A stretch of DNA of 39,452 nt from JANXVR01 sp034667405. Lineage in GTDB: Bacteria > Actinomycetota > UBA4738 > HRBIN12. Location: assembly GCA_034667405.1 (NCBI GenBank), contig JAXDJX010000011.1:1-39452 (forward strand), read 5' to 3'. The first letter of the stretch is position 1, and every line of letters begins with the position of its first letter. Positions 15,458-23,943 of this stretch are shown in pieces. Position numbers and translations under genes: made by a program. The notes beneath the pieces were generated by a model that ran no database searches, was not told where the DNA came from, and saw only the letters and a program-made list of their open reading frames with translations.

Positions 15458-17034
15458 AGCCGCGGCCCCCGGGCGTTGTACATGTAGGCGGGCTCCACGG
15501 GAGTGTCGTACCAGCGCTGATAGAAGTCGATCACATACGATTCCACCAACCGCCCCAGCTCGGCCGAACGTTGGGCATCTTCGGATGGGCGATAGACCCT
15601 GCGCTGGACGGCCTCGGCGAACCGTTCCTTGAGCGCGTCCTCGTCCACCACGGTGACGTGTCCACCCTCCATGAGGATCCGCCCGTGCGCCATCACGGTG
15701 TCGATGTCGCCGGCGTCTGCACGGTCGAGCACCACGTCCAAGAACGGTTCGGCGTCGTAGCGGCCGGGTGGGAACATGATGCGGTCCTTCTCTACGATCA
15801 ACAGATCCGCGAAGCGTCCCGGCTCCAGGCTGCCCAGCGTGTCCTCCATACCCAAGGCGCGGGCGCCGTTCTCGGCAGCAGCGCGCAGCACCGCTTCGCT
15901 GTCCAGCCGCTGCCGCTCGAACACCGACGGCGTTCGCTGGAGGTAGCACGCCAGCCTGAGTTCCTGGAAGAAGTCCTCGCGGTCGGAGAACGAGATGCCG
16001 TCGGTGCCGAATGCGATCCGGCCTCCCGCGTCCATGATGTCCCGCACCCGACAGATGCCGGTGGACAGGCGAAGGTTCGAGCCGGGGTCGTTGGAAACCA
16101 CCGCTCCCGAGTCGGAGAAGATCGACAGCTCCTCATCCGTGACCCAGACGAAATGCTCGAGCACCGTACTAGGTCCCAGGACACCGAGATCCGCCAGCCG
16201 CCGCAGTCCCGGCTTCCCGTGATGCTCCAGGTTGAACATCATCTCCGCGCGTGTCTCCAATGCGTGCGTGATCATCCCGGTGTCGTGTTCGTCGGCAACC
16301 CGGCGAGCACGTCGGTAGAGATCGTCCGAGCACGCGGGGGTCCAGTCCGGAGCCGTGACGATCCGGATGCGGTCGTCCCGTCCGTGCCAATCGGCGTGCA
16401 GACGCGAGAACGCGCGCATGACGTCATCCACCGGCCAGGCATAGCCCATCGGCGAACGGCGGATCTCCTCAGCCAGTTCGGAGGGCAGGCCGGCCAAGAA
16501 CTTCTCGTTCGGTTCGTGCACGTAGAGGTTCTCGTCGCGACTCACCAGGCCGAACGCGGTGCGGATCCCGGCGTCCTCATATGCCTGTAGCGCCGGGCGG
16601 CATCCCAAGTCGGGCATCCCGGGACGTCCGTAGTACATGTCAACCGTGGCCGTCTGGCCACCCTTGATGGCGTTCACCAGGCCCCACAGCACGCCGCTAT
16701 AAAGATCCTCTTCCTCGATATCGCCCATGGTCGCGTGGATGAACACGTTGGCTCGTTCGAAGATGTACTGATAGAGACCGGGCCCGATGGCCAGCTCCGA
16801 GTGGTAATGGCAGTTGATGAACCCCGGCATCACGAAGTGCGACGCGGAGCCGAGCACCCGCTCGAAGGGCCCGAGGCGCTCGAGTTCCTCGCGTCGACCG
16901 GCCGCCACGATCGTCGTTCCGTCGACGATCAGCGCGCCGTCTGGGATGAGGGTCTGGGCGCCAAGGGCGATTACCGGATCGCCCACTATCAGCGTGCGCC
17001 CGCCCCCCTCCACACTCCTCACGTCAGACTCCAC
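15454..17034 (-). CDS. ATZ/TRZ-type amidohydrolase (deaminase-like)
   Basis: A 526-aa metal-dependent hydrolase of the cytosine deaminase/atrazine chlorohydrolase group. After an N-terminal beta domain, the metal motif is PGFINCHYHSE; the next histidine is in GMITHALETRAEM, and the substrate-side motifs are HFVWVTDEEL, VVSNDPGSNLRLSTG and AFGTDGISFSDREDFF. Such enzymes remove amino or other leaving groups from N-heterocycles. It is the last gene of the large catabolic cluster, 3 nt after the preceding amidohydrolase. The GTG at 17034 is the longest start; GTGs at 17022 and 17013 are alternatives, and none has a clear ribosome site. Confidence 0.87.
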   Translation of the reverse strand: MESDVRSVEGGGRTLIVGDPVIALGAQTLIPDGALIVDGTTIVAAGRREELERLGPFERVLGSASHFVMPGFINCHYHSELAIGPGLYQYIFERANVFIHATMGDIEEEDLYSGVLWGLVNAIKGGQTATVDMYYGRPGMPDLGCRPALQAYEDAGIRTAFGLVSRDENLYVHEPNEKFLAGLPSELAEEIRRSPMGYAWPVDDVMRAFSRLHADWHGRDDRIRIVTAPDWTPACSDDLYRRARRVADEHDTGMITHALETRAEMMFNLEHHGKPGLRRLADLGVLGPSTVLEHFVWVTDEELSIFSDSGAVVSNDPGSNLRLSTGICRVRDIMDAGGRIAFGTDGISFSDREDFFQELRLACYLQRTPSVFERQRLDSEAVLRAAAENGARALGMEDTLGSLEPGRFADLLIVEKDRIMFPPGRYDAEPFLDVVLDRADAGDIDTVMAHGRILMEGGHVTVVDEDALKERFAEAVQRRVYRPSEDAQRSAELGRLVESYVIDFYQRWYDTPVEPAYMYNARGPRL

Positions 17035-17037
17035 GGC

Positions 17038-18363
17038 TCAGGTGGGAACCACCATGCGATCCAGCACGCTCAGGAACGCTTCGTTAGCGTGATGCAAGAC
17101 CTCCGGCTCATCGATCGTCGTGAACTCGCGTTCCCTATACACGATCTGACCGTCGATGATGGTGGTGTTCACTGCGCTGCCGTTCGCGGCGAAGACCAGG
17201 TGCGAATACAGATGCGCCTTGCTCTCGGGATGCAGAGGGGTGAACATCTGGTTCTGCAGGTCGACCAAGATGACATCGGCCTTCTTGCCCGTGGTCAGTT
17301 CGCCGGTCTCGTGCCCGAGCGCCTTGGAGCCGTTCCGTGTGGCCATGCGAACGACGTCGGGCGCCTGCTGCAGGCTCGGATCCACCCGGCTCGCGCGGTG
17401 GATGAGCGAAGCGAACTTCATCACCTCGAACATGTCTCTGCTGTTGTTGCACTCCGCCGCGTCGTGGCCCAGCCCTACATTGATGCCCGCCGCGAGCATC
17501 TCGGGGACACGCGCGATCCCGTTCCCGAGCTTGGCGTTGGACGACGGGTTGTGGGAGATCTGCGTGCCGGTTTCGCGCATCAACGCCATCTCGGTGTCGG
17601 AGAGCCAGACGCAGTGCGCAGCGATACACCGTTCGAACAGGATGCCGCAGTCATAGGCCACCTCGGTGGGGCGCCGTCCGAACCGCTGCTTGGAATTCTC
17701 CACCTCGGTGAGGGACTCGTTCATGTGGATGTGGATGCCCGTGTTGAGGTCGTCGGCCAACATGCGGGTTTCCTTCAAGAGTCCTTCGGACGCGAGAGGG
17801 AGCCACTCGATCCCGACGTAGACCTCGATCCTGCCGTTGGCCGCGCCGTTCGAGTTCTCGTAGGCGAGCTTGTTGTCCTCTAGCGTGTCCAGGTTGTGCT
17901 CGTCGTCGGCGACGTCGTTGGAAAGGACCGCGCGGATCCCGATCTCCTCGGCGGCACGCGCCAGGCCACCGAGCTGCCGGTACATGTCGTTCACGGTGGT
18001 GACGCCGCACTTGATCGACTCGCTGTAGCTGGCGAGCGCTGCCCAATACGCCTCCTCCGGGTTGAGCGCTCGGATGATCGGGTACCAGCACGTCTCGAGG
18101 TACTCCCACAGTGGAAGGTGATCGCTCCACCCCTTCCCTACTGCCGTGTGGAAGTGCAGATCCACGAGTCCCGGGAGTATCGCCTTGCCCTCTGCCTCGA
18201 TCACCACCGCCCCATCGGTGCTCTGCCGCGCGGCGACGTCGGCGTCCGGGCCGACATCCACGATGCGGTCGCCCTCGATCACAACACTCCCGCCGAAGAT
18301 CATGTCGTCGGCGTCGTTCATGGTGACGATGGTTCCGTTCCTGATGAAGATGCGCTCGCTCAC
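17038..18363 (-). CDS. ATZ/TRZ-type amidohydrolase (deaminase-like), paralogue
   Basis: A 441-aa metal-dependent hydrolase related to the downstream neighbour. It has PGLVDLHFHTAVG (metal H-x-H), TGIHIHMNESLTEVENSKQR, CIAAHCVWLSDTEM, TQISHNPSSNAKLGNGI and GLGHDAAECNNSRDMFE, where most relatives have GLGTDG (Thr to His beside the metal Asp). GTG 18363 follows AGGGAG. The same frame stays open for 350 codons upstream on the strand of the aldehyde dehydrogenase, but that part is not coding. A role in deaminating an aminopyrimidine is inferred from the neighbouring TenA and thi-type importer. Confidence 0.88.
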   Translation of the reverse strand: MSERIFIRNGTIVTMNDADDMIFGGSVVIEGDRIVDVGPDADVAARQSTDGAVVIEAEGKAILPGLVDLHFHTAVGKGWSDHLPLWEYLETCWYPIIRALNPEEAYWAALASYSESIKCGVTTVNDMYRQLGGLARAAEEIGIRAVLSNDVADDEHNLDTLEDNKLAYENSNGAANGRIEVYVGIEWLPLASEGLLKETRMLADDLNTGIHIHMNESLTEVENSKQRFGRRPTEVAYDCGILFERCIAAHCVWLSDTEMALMRETGTQISHNPSSNAKLGNGIARVPEMLAAGINVGLGHDAAECNNSRDMFEVMKFASLIHRASRVDPSLQQAPDVVRMATRNGSKALGHETGELTTGKKADVILVDLQNQMFTPLHPESKAHLYSHLVFAANGSAVNTTIIDGQIVYREREFTTIDEPEVLHHANEAFLSVLDRMVVPT

Positions 18364-18392
18364 GCCCTGCTCCCTTCCCCGTTGGATCCCGC

Positions 18393-19901
18393 TCAGCGCG
18401 AGATACCCTGTCCTGACTGCGGCACCGTCGATGTCAGGTCGACCCAGATCGACTTCGATTGCAGGTAGGGCTCCAGTGCTTCGGCGCCTAGCTCGCGCCC
18501 GAACCCCGAGTGCTTCCGGCCGCCGAATGGAACGGCAACGTCGAACATGCCGTAGGTGTTGATCCACACGGTTCCCGCCTGAAGGTCGTCGGCGAGCCTG
18601 AGCGCCTTGCTCGTGTCGCTCGACCAGATCCCTGCCGCCAGCCCGAAGTCCACACCGTTGGCGAGCGTCCGCAGCTCGTCTTCGTCCTTCCATGTGATCA
18701 CCGAGAGCACCGGCCCGAAGATCTCTTCTTGAGCCACGCGCATATCGTTCCGCACGCCGGAGATCACGGTCGGCTGCAGGAAGTAGCCGCCCTCGAAACC
18801 CTTCACCATCGCTTCCGCGCCACCCGCCGCCACATCGGCACCTTGTTCTGTGGCGGACTCGACGTAGCCGAGGACCCGGCGTCGGTGGGGCGCGGAGATG
18901 AGCGGGCCCATCTGTGTCTGCGCGTCGAGCCCGTGGCCGAGGCGAACCTGGTTCGCCTGTTCGGTGAGACGCGCGACCATCTCTTCGGCAACCGGTTCCT
19001 CGACGAAGAGACGGGAGCCGGCCACGCACGCTTGACCCTGATTGAAGAAGGCGCCGCCGAACGCCCCACTCGTCGCTGCCTCGAGGTTGGCATCGGCGAA
19101 TACGATGTTCGGGTTCTTGCCTCCCAGCTCGAGCGTCACGCGCTTCAACCCGTCGATGGACGCTCGCATGATCTCCTTGCCGGTCGCCGTCTGCCCGGTG
19201 AACGCGATCTTGCTGACACCGGGGTGCCGAACCAGACCGGCGCCGACCTCCGGTCCCCCGATCACGACGTTCACCACGCCCGGAGGGAACCCAACCTCGT
19301 GGATCAGGTTCATCAACCGAAGCGTGGAAAGCGGCGCCAATTCCGAGGGCTTCACCACCACCGTGCACCCGGCGGCGAGCGCCGGACCGAGCTTGTAGGC
19401 GACCTCGAGCAGCGGGAAGTTCCACGGAGTGATGGCTGCCACCACGCCCACGGGCTCCCGCTTACCAAGTGTGAGCATGCCCGGGATCGAGTTCGGCAAA
19501 ACGTCGCCGGTCAACTTCGTGGTCCATCCCGCGTAGTACCGGAACAGCTCGATCGTGAGCGCGACATCGACGGCTTCGGCCTCCCACATCGGCTTTCCGT
19601 TGTCGAGCACCTCGATGGTCGCGAACTCCTCTTTGTTCGCCTCCAGCAGATCGGCGAGGGACCACAGCAACCGCGCGCGTTGCGTGGGGGGAACGGAACG
19701 CCAGGTCTCGAAGGCGCGCGCGGCCGCCTCGACGGCGGCGTCGACTTCCCGTTGCGTCGCGAGCGGTGCCATGGCGAGGGTCTCCCCGGTCGCCGGGTTG
19801 ATCGAAGCCAACGCGCCCTCGGTCTCGACGAATGCGCCGTCGATGTAGAGACGGAGCGGCTCCTGCAAGAACGCGATCGTGGGTTCGGTGACCGTGGACA
19901 T
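18393..19901 (-). CDS. NAD(P)-dependent aldehyde dehydrogenase
   Basis: A 502-aa full-length ALDH-superfamily enzyme that oxidises an aldehyde to a carboxylate. Seen here: Asn161 in TPWNFP, the cofactor loop FTGQTATGKEI, general base Glu258 in VTLELGGKNPNIV, nucleophile Cys292 in NQGQACVAGSR, and the C-terminal PFGGRKHSGFGRELG. It stands between a zinc alcohol dehydrogenase and two amidohydrolases, so an alcohol-aldehyde-acid sequence on one substrate is likely. It is not obviously the CoA-dependent methylmalonate-semialdehyde type. Spacing is 32 bp from the alcohol dehydrogenase stop. Confidence 0.93.
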   Translation of the reverse strand: MSTVTEPTIAFLQEPLRLYIDGAFVETEGALASINPATGETLAMAPLATQREVDAAVEAAARAFETWRSVPPTQRARLLWSLADLLEANKEEFATIEVLDNGKPMWEAEAVDVALTIELFRYYAGWTTKLTGDVLPNSIPGMLTLGKREPVGVVAAITPWNFPLLEVAYKLGPALAAGCTVVVKPSELAPLSTLRLMNLIHEVGFPPGVVNVVIGGPEVGAGLVRHPGVSKIAFTGQTATGKEIMRASIDGLKRVTLELGGKNPNIVFADANLEAATSGAFGGAFFNQGQACVAGSRLFVEEPVAEEMVARLTEQANQVRLGHGLDAQTQMGPLISAPHRRRVLGYVESATEQGADVAAGGAEAMVKGFEGGYFLQPTVISGVRNDMRVAQEEIFGPVLSVITWKDEDELRTLANGVDFGLAAGIWSSDTSKALRLADDLQAGTVWINTYGMFDVAVPFGGRKHSGFGRELGAEALEPYLQSKSIWVDLTSTVPQSGQGISR

Positions 19902-19933
19902 CGTTGCCTCCTTCGCTCGTCGGACGGTTCTCT

Positions 19934-20959
19934 CTACGCGATCTCCAACACCTGGCGCCCGAGCACGGCGCGCTGACGCAACGCGTCCAGCGCGTCCGAG
20001 ACGCCCCCTAAGGGGAACGTGCCGGCGATCGGCACGTTCATCGCGCCGGAGGCAGCCAACGACATCGCGTCCTGCAGGTCCAGCCGGGTAGCCGCGACGG
20101 TGGAGATGAACGAAGACTCCGGCAGGATGAACTCGATCGGGTGGATCTCGATCTGCTGGTCCGTGTACCCCGTCGAGACGAACCGTCCGCCCTTCGCGAG
20201 CGAACGAATCCCCGCCGTCATCGAGCGGGTGGTTCCGACCAGCTCGAAGAACACGTCCGTCCCTCGCGCATCGGTGAGCGCGCGGATCCCCTCGGCCAGG
20301 TCATCGTATGCCTCAGGTGTTGCCACCAGAAGACCGTCACTCGCACCGTGATCGCGCGCGAGCTGGAGCTTCTCTTCGGAGTCAGCCACCGCGATCACCC
20401 GTGCGGCGGCATGCGCGGCCGCCTGGACAACCAAGATCCCGACGCCACCGATGCCGTCAACCACGGCGGTGTCCGCGACGCGCAGGTTCGAAAGCTTCGT
20501 GGCGTGCATCGCGGTCATCCCTGCGCACGTGAGCACAGCCGCCGTCGCGAAGTCGACGCCCTGGGGCATCACGACGGCGTTCTTCTCGGGGACCACCACG
20601 TATTCCGCGTCACCGCCGTCGCGATTGAACCCCAGTTGGTCCGCCTCGTTGTCGCAGATGTTCTGCCGTCCCTTGAGGCACTGTTCGCAGTGGCCGCAGA
20701 AGATCTTGTTGTAGATCGCTACGCGATCGCCGGGCTGAAGCGACACGTCGTCACCCACCGACTCCACCGCACCTGCCGCCTCGTGACCGAGGATCATGGG
20801 GTAGGGATCGGGCTTGATCATGCCGTCGAGGATGTGCAGATCGGTGCCGCAGACGCCGGCGGCGTGGATCCGGACCAGTACCTCGCCCCTCCCCGGCGTC
20901 GGCGTGTCGACATCGTCGAGTCGGAGTGTGAGGTCCTCATGGATCCTGGCTGCTTGCAT
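19934..20959 (-). CDS. Zinc-dependent medium-chain alcohol dehydrogenase
   Basis: A 341-aa MDR-family dehydrogenase that oxidises an alcohol to an aldehyde with NAD(P). Catalytic zinc ligands are Cys37 (GVCGTDLH) and His59/Glu60 (LGHEAAG). The structural zinc is bound by Cys88, 91, 94 and 102 (FCGHCEQCLKGRQNIC). The cofactor fold is marked by GIGGVGILVVQAA. The ATG at 20959 follows AAGGAG by 9 nt; longer frames upstream run into the tenA paralogue. Its placement between tenA and the aldehyde dehydrogenase suggests that a hydroxymethyl group, as in HMP, could be its substrate. That is inference. Confidence 0.93.
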   Translation of the reverse strand: MQAARIHEDLTLRLDDVDTPTPGRGEVLVRIHAAGVCGTDLHILDGMIKPDPYPMILGHEAAGAVESVGDDVSLQPGDRVAIYNKIFCGHCEQCLKGRQNICDNEADQLGFNRDGGDAEYVVVPEKNAVVMPQGVDFATAAVLTCAGMTAMHATKLSNLRVADTAVVDGIGGVGILVVQAAAHAAARVIAVADSEEKLQLARDHGASDGLLVATPEAYDDLAEGIRALTDARGTDVFFELVGTTRSMTAGIRSLAKGGRFVSTGYTDQQIEIHPIEFILPESSFISTVAATRLDLQDAMSLAASGAMNVPIAGTFPLGGVSDALDALRQRAVLGRQVLEIA

Positions 20960-20972
20960 AGGTCGATGCTCC

Positions 20973-21662
20973 TTACCTGTCCGGGCGCCGCTCACCCCTG
21001 ATCGGGCTCGCGTACGCCATATCCCAGAACGCCACCTCGTAGTTCGTCGATCGTTCGAAGATGTGCATGAGCACACTCATCTGCTGCGGATCCTCCGGAT
21101 CGGCTACGCGGTCCAAGAGCGCGGTCGTCTCCCCAACCAGACCGTCGTATCCGTCGGAGCCGAACATGGCGATCCAATCGACATAGATCTGATCGTCGGG
21201 AGGGTGTGCCATCAGCGGCCGTGCGAGTTCGCCGTAGCTCCACTGACACGGGAGCACCGCGGTCAAGCCCTCTGCGCAATCGCCCAGGGCGGAGGTCGCG
21301 AGCAGATGACGCGTGTACGCGTAGGTCTCGGGCCGCATCGACCCGACATCGCCCAGACCCGCGACATCTCCGCCGAGCCGCTCCAGGAACTCCAGGTTCG
21401 CGGGGATCTCGACCTCGACGATCTGGTGCTGGAAGCGGGAGAGCGTCGTGATCGCCTCCCGATCGGGGGCATTGCCTACGATCAGCGCGATCGCACGCGC
21501 GTACTCCTGTAAGTAGAGGACGTTCTGCTCGAAGTACCCGCGGAACACGGGGTGCGGCAACGAGCCGTCGCCGATCGCTCGGACCATGGGGTGGTTGGTT
21601 GCGCGTTCCCACGCTGACGCCCCCGACTCGTGGAGCAGGCGGGAGACGCGCTCCGACGTCAA
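20973..21662 (-). CDS. tenA: TenA/thiaminase II-family hydrolase with Asp-to-Asn change
   Basis: A 229-aa helical protein of the TenA family, which hydrolyses 4-amino-5-aminomethyl-2-methylpyrimidine to HMP. The nucleophile Cys139 (VLPCQWSYGEL), Tyr50, the AYTRHL tyrosine, the IYVDW tyrosine and the late Glu209 (NYEVAFWDMAY) are all present. However, the residue that aligns with the pyrimidine-contacting Asp44 of the Bacillus enzyme is Asn47 (FEQNVLY). The other TenA of this window keeps Asp. The start overlaps the GntR stop by 4 nt. A changed pyrimidine, for example 4-oxo rather than 4-amino, would fit a catabolic role, but this is untested. Confidence 0.88.
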   Translation of the reverse strand: MTSERVSRLLHESGASAWERATNHPMVRAIGDGSLPHPVFRGYFEQNVLYLQEYARAIALIVGNAPDREAITTLSRFQHQIVEVEIPANLEFLERLGGDVAGLGDVGSMRPETYAYTRHLLATSALGDCAEGLTAVLPCQWSYGELARPLMAHPPDDQIYVDWIAMFGSDGYDGLVGETTALLDRVADPEDPQQMSVLMHIFERSTNYEVAFWDMAYASPIRGERRPDR

Positions 21663-22390
21663 GCCGACTCACCCCTCGTGTCGGTCCGTGATCCGGCTGC
21701 CCCCAGCTGGTCTGACAGGACGCTGCGGATGTGGGTCCGCATCGCGCGCTCTGCCCGGTCGGGGTCGCGGGCTGTGATGGCATCGACGATGGCCGCGTGC
21801 TCCTCGACCGAGGCCTTCACCCGGCCCGGGATGTCCTCGGTGAGGCGGCCGATGCGCGCCAGGTGTGCCTTGAGATTCTCGATCAGAGCGCGGATCCGCT
21901 CGTTCGCGACTTGGTCGTAGATCAGGAGGTCGAACGCGCCGAGCAGAGCAGCCAAGCCCTCGAGGTCATCCTTCGCGGCGAGTTCGGCGCTCTCCGATAC
22001 GAGGACCGCGAGGCGCCGGAGGGTCTCCTCCGATGCCGAGGCCGCCGCGGCACGAGCGGCCGCTCCTTCAAGGAGTTCGCGGAGTTCGTAGATCTCCTGG
22101 AGGTCCGTCGGCGAGTAGTCGCTCACGACGGCGCCCTTGAAGGAGGTCGTCTCCACCAGCCCCTCCTGCTCCAGGCGGGCCAGGGCCTCTCGCACCGGCG
22201 TTTTGCTCACCCCGAGCTGGTCGGCCATGGTGGCTTCCCGCAGCGGTTCCCCCGGTTTGAGCCGGAGTTCGATGATGGCTTGGCGTACCTCCTCGTAGAC
22301 CCAATCGGTGACCTTGCGTCGATCGTGTCGCCCGCTGAAGATCGCGGCCGCGCCCTCAGAGGTCTTCCCGGTCCCTACTTCGTTGTCCAT
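21659..22390 (-). CDS. GntR-family transcriptional regulator, FCD (FadR-like) subfamily
   Basis: A 243-aa regulator. The winged helix is at about residues 28-95 (YEEVRQAIIELRLKPGEPLR, then MADQLGVSKTPVREALARLEQEGLV). An all-helical FCD effector domain follows from 100 to 225, with DLQEIYELRELLEGAAARAA, EEHAAIVDAI and AMRTHI supplying the metal or ligand His residues. Members usually repress catabolic operons and release DNA on binding a pathway carboxylate. It is the only regulator in the 19-kb cluster and overlaps tenA by 4 nt. The near-palindromic sites at 30441 and 33261 are candidate operators. Confidence 0.93.
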   Translation of the reverse strand: MDNEVGTGKTSEGAAAIFSGRHDRRKVTDWVYEEVRQAIIELRLKPGEPLREATMADQLGVSKTPVREALARLEQEGLVETTSFKGAVVSDYSPTDLQEIYELRELLEGAAARAAAASASEETLRRLAVLVSESAELAAKDDLEGLAALLGAFDLLIYDQVANERIRALIENLKAHLARIGRLTEDIPGRVKASVEEHAAIVDAITARDPDRAERAMRTHIRSVLSDQLGAAGSRTDTRGESA

Positions 22391-22412
22391 GACGACCCCT
22401 TCCAGCGAACGA

Positions 22413-22853
22413 TCATCCAGTTGCCTCCGCGGGCCCAGGCTCTACGAGTTCCACGAGCATCCCTCCGAAGGCCGAGGGGTGGACGAACGCGATCCGCGTC
22501 CCCATGCCGCCGTCGCGCGCCTCCGAATCGACCAATCGGACGCCATCGGCGTGCAACGCCGCCAGCGCCGCGTCGATCCGGTCGACCTGGAACGCCACGT
22601 GGTGCAGGGCCGGTCCGCGAGCGTCCAGGAAGCGTTGGATCAGGCCCTCCCCCGACGCCTCGAGCGTCTGGATGAAGGCAGCCCCCACCGGGAACATCCG
22701 CTCCACGAAGCCGGGCCCGGACTCCTCATGCGGCGTCACGTCCAAGAGCCGGCAGAGCGCGTCGTCGGGACTCGCATCGGGACCATGCGCGAACGCAACG
22801 TGGTGGAGCCCCACGATCCGCCAGGATGCTCGCGCCGACACGTCCGTGCTCAT
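22413..22853 (-). CDS. mce: Methylmalonyl-CoA epimerase-like VOC protein
   Basis: A 146-aa VOC-fold protein most like methylmalonyl-CoA epimerase, which interconverts (2R)- and (2S)-methylmalonyl-CoA. It shows IVGLHHVAFA at the first metal strand, FVERMFPVGAAFIQTLEA, GPALHHVAFQVDRIDAAL at the second metal strand, and GTRIAFVHPSAFGGMLVELVE at the end. These match the epimerase pattern of metal His-Glu ligands. The mutase genes of the same cluster strengthen the call. The neighbouring gap of 82 bp upstream may hold an internal promoter. Related VOC lyases cannot be fully excluded. Confidence 0.8.
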   Translation of the reverse strand: MSTDVSARASWRIVGLHHVAFAHGPDASPDDALCRLLDVTPHEESGPGFVERMFPVGAAFIQTLEASGEGLIQRFLDARGPALHHVAFQVDRIDAALAALHADGVRLVDSEARDGGMGTRIAFVHPSAFGGMLVELVEPGPAEATG

Positions 22854-22901
22854 GCGGTCTCCGCCCTCCGATCGCGAGGTGCTGGCTGCGACCCGCGACG
22901 C

Positions 22902-22930
22902 ATTCTAGGAAATCTCAGGTTTCGTATGTG
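22902..22930 (-). promoter_or_regulatory. Possible internal promoter before the epimerase-GntR-tenA segment
   Basis: On the minus strand, TAGAAT (22907-22902) is a good -10 box. The hexamer 17 bp upstream, CACATA (22930-22925), is a poor -35. This is the only sizeable gap (82 bp) within the 15-kb run of genes, so independent transcription of the regulator is plausible. Confidence 0.35.
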
Positions 22931-22935
22931 ATGTC

Positions 22936-23943
22936 TCATGACGGCTCGCTCCCAACGAGATCAGCGAAGCAGCCGGCGAACGCCCGGACCGTCTCCATCC
23001 GGCCCTCGCCCAGCGGGAAGACGCTGACCGAGTCGGCCCCCGCATCCACCGCCGCCGAGATCCGGTCGCGGGCCTGCTTCGCGTTGCCGGCCAACGCGAC
23101 ACGTCGCACGAACTCGTCCGGAAGGAGGCTCGCCGCGGCCGCGGCTTCCTGGAACTCTCCTCCGGCGTAGCGGGTCCTCACCTGTTCGATCAGGGAAGCG
23201 GGCAGCCCCGCCAGCTCGCAGATGACCGGGGCGGTCTGCGGGAACCACGCGGCGATGGATCGGGCAGATGCGAGTGCCCGATCCTGGTCGTCGTCGATCG
23301 CCCCGTAGGCGAACACGGCGACGTGGGGGCGATCTCGACCGCCCTTGGACGCGCCCCGGTCGATGTGCTCCAGCGCCCAGGTGAGAGCCTCGGGGAACAG
23401 ACCGACCAGGAGGATGACCCCATCGGCGATCTCCCCGGCGAGCTCGAGCGTACGCGGACCGCTCGCGGAGATGTAGACCGGGATGTCCGAACGCGCGGGG
23501 AACCGCAAGTGCGCGTCGCGAAGCGCGAACGCGGCGTCCTCGACGTCGACATGACCGCCGCCCCACAGCTCCCGGATCGCCCCGATCGAAGCACGAAGCG
23601 AGTCCACCGATGCCGGCTTCATCCCCAGGGCCAGGAGCGGCCGGTCCCCCGCCCCGATCCCCAGGATCATGCGGCCGCCCGAGATCTCATCGACCGTCGC
23701 CGCTGCTGCCGCGGTGATGGCCGGATGCCTGGTGAGGGGATTGGTCACGGCCGTGCCCAGCTCCAACCGAGCCGATCGCATGGCGGCCAAGGCCAGATAG
23801 GTGTAGGAGTTGCGGGCGTGCAGCGACGAGTCCGTGAGCCAGAGGTTGTCGAACCCCAGTGTGTCGATCTCACCCACCATGTCGCCGAACAGCGCGGGTT
23901 CGTACGCACCCTGGAGCACGACGCCGGAACGAACGTGCCTCAT
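22936..23943 (-). CDS. LLM-class (F420/FMN-dependent) oxidoreductase
   Basis: A 335-aa luciferase-like TIM-barrel protein, close in style to F420-dependent methylenetetrahydromethanopterin reductase-like enzymes. Seen here: IDTLGFDNLWLTDSSL, ARLELGTAVTNPLTRHPAITA, VDEISGGRMILGIGAGD, and SGPRTLELAGEIADGVILLVG. Members move hydride to or from F420 or use FMN with oxygen, as in RutA-type pyrimidine opening. In this cluster it could reduce or oxygenate a pyrimidine ring; which of the two cannot be told. The ATG at 23943 overlaps the M20 stop by 4 nt. Confidence 0.85.
   Translation of the reverse strand: MRHVRSGVVLQGAYEPALFGDMVGEIDTLGFDNLWLTDSSLHARNSYTYLALAAMRSARLELGTAVTNPLTRHPAITAAAAATVDEISGGRMILGIGAGDRPLLALGMKPASVDSLRASIGAIRELWGGGHVDVEDAAFALRDAHLRFPARSDIPVYISASGPRTLELAGEIADGVILLVGLFPEALTWALEHIDRGASKGGRDRPHVAVFAYGAIDDDQDRALASARSIAAWFPQTAPVICELAGLPASLIEQVRTRYAGGEFQEAAAAASLLPDEFVRRVALAGNAKQARDRISAAVDAGADSVSVFPLGEGRMETVRAFAGCFADLVGSEPS

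Noticed and set aside
17038..19425. Single 795-codon minus frame suggesting a fusion protein
   Set aside because: Only the part from GTG 18363 encodes an amidohydrolase; the upstream part is an Arg/Gly-rich shadow of the aldehyde dehydrogenase gene in another frame.
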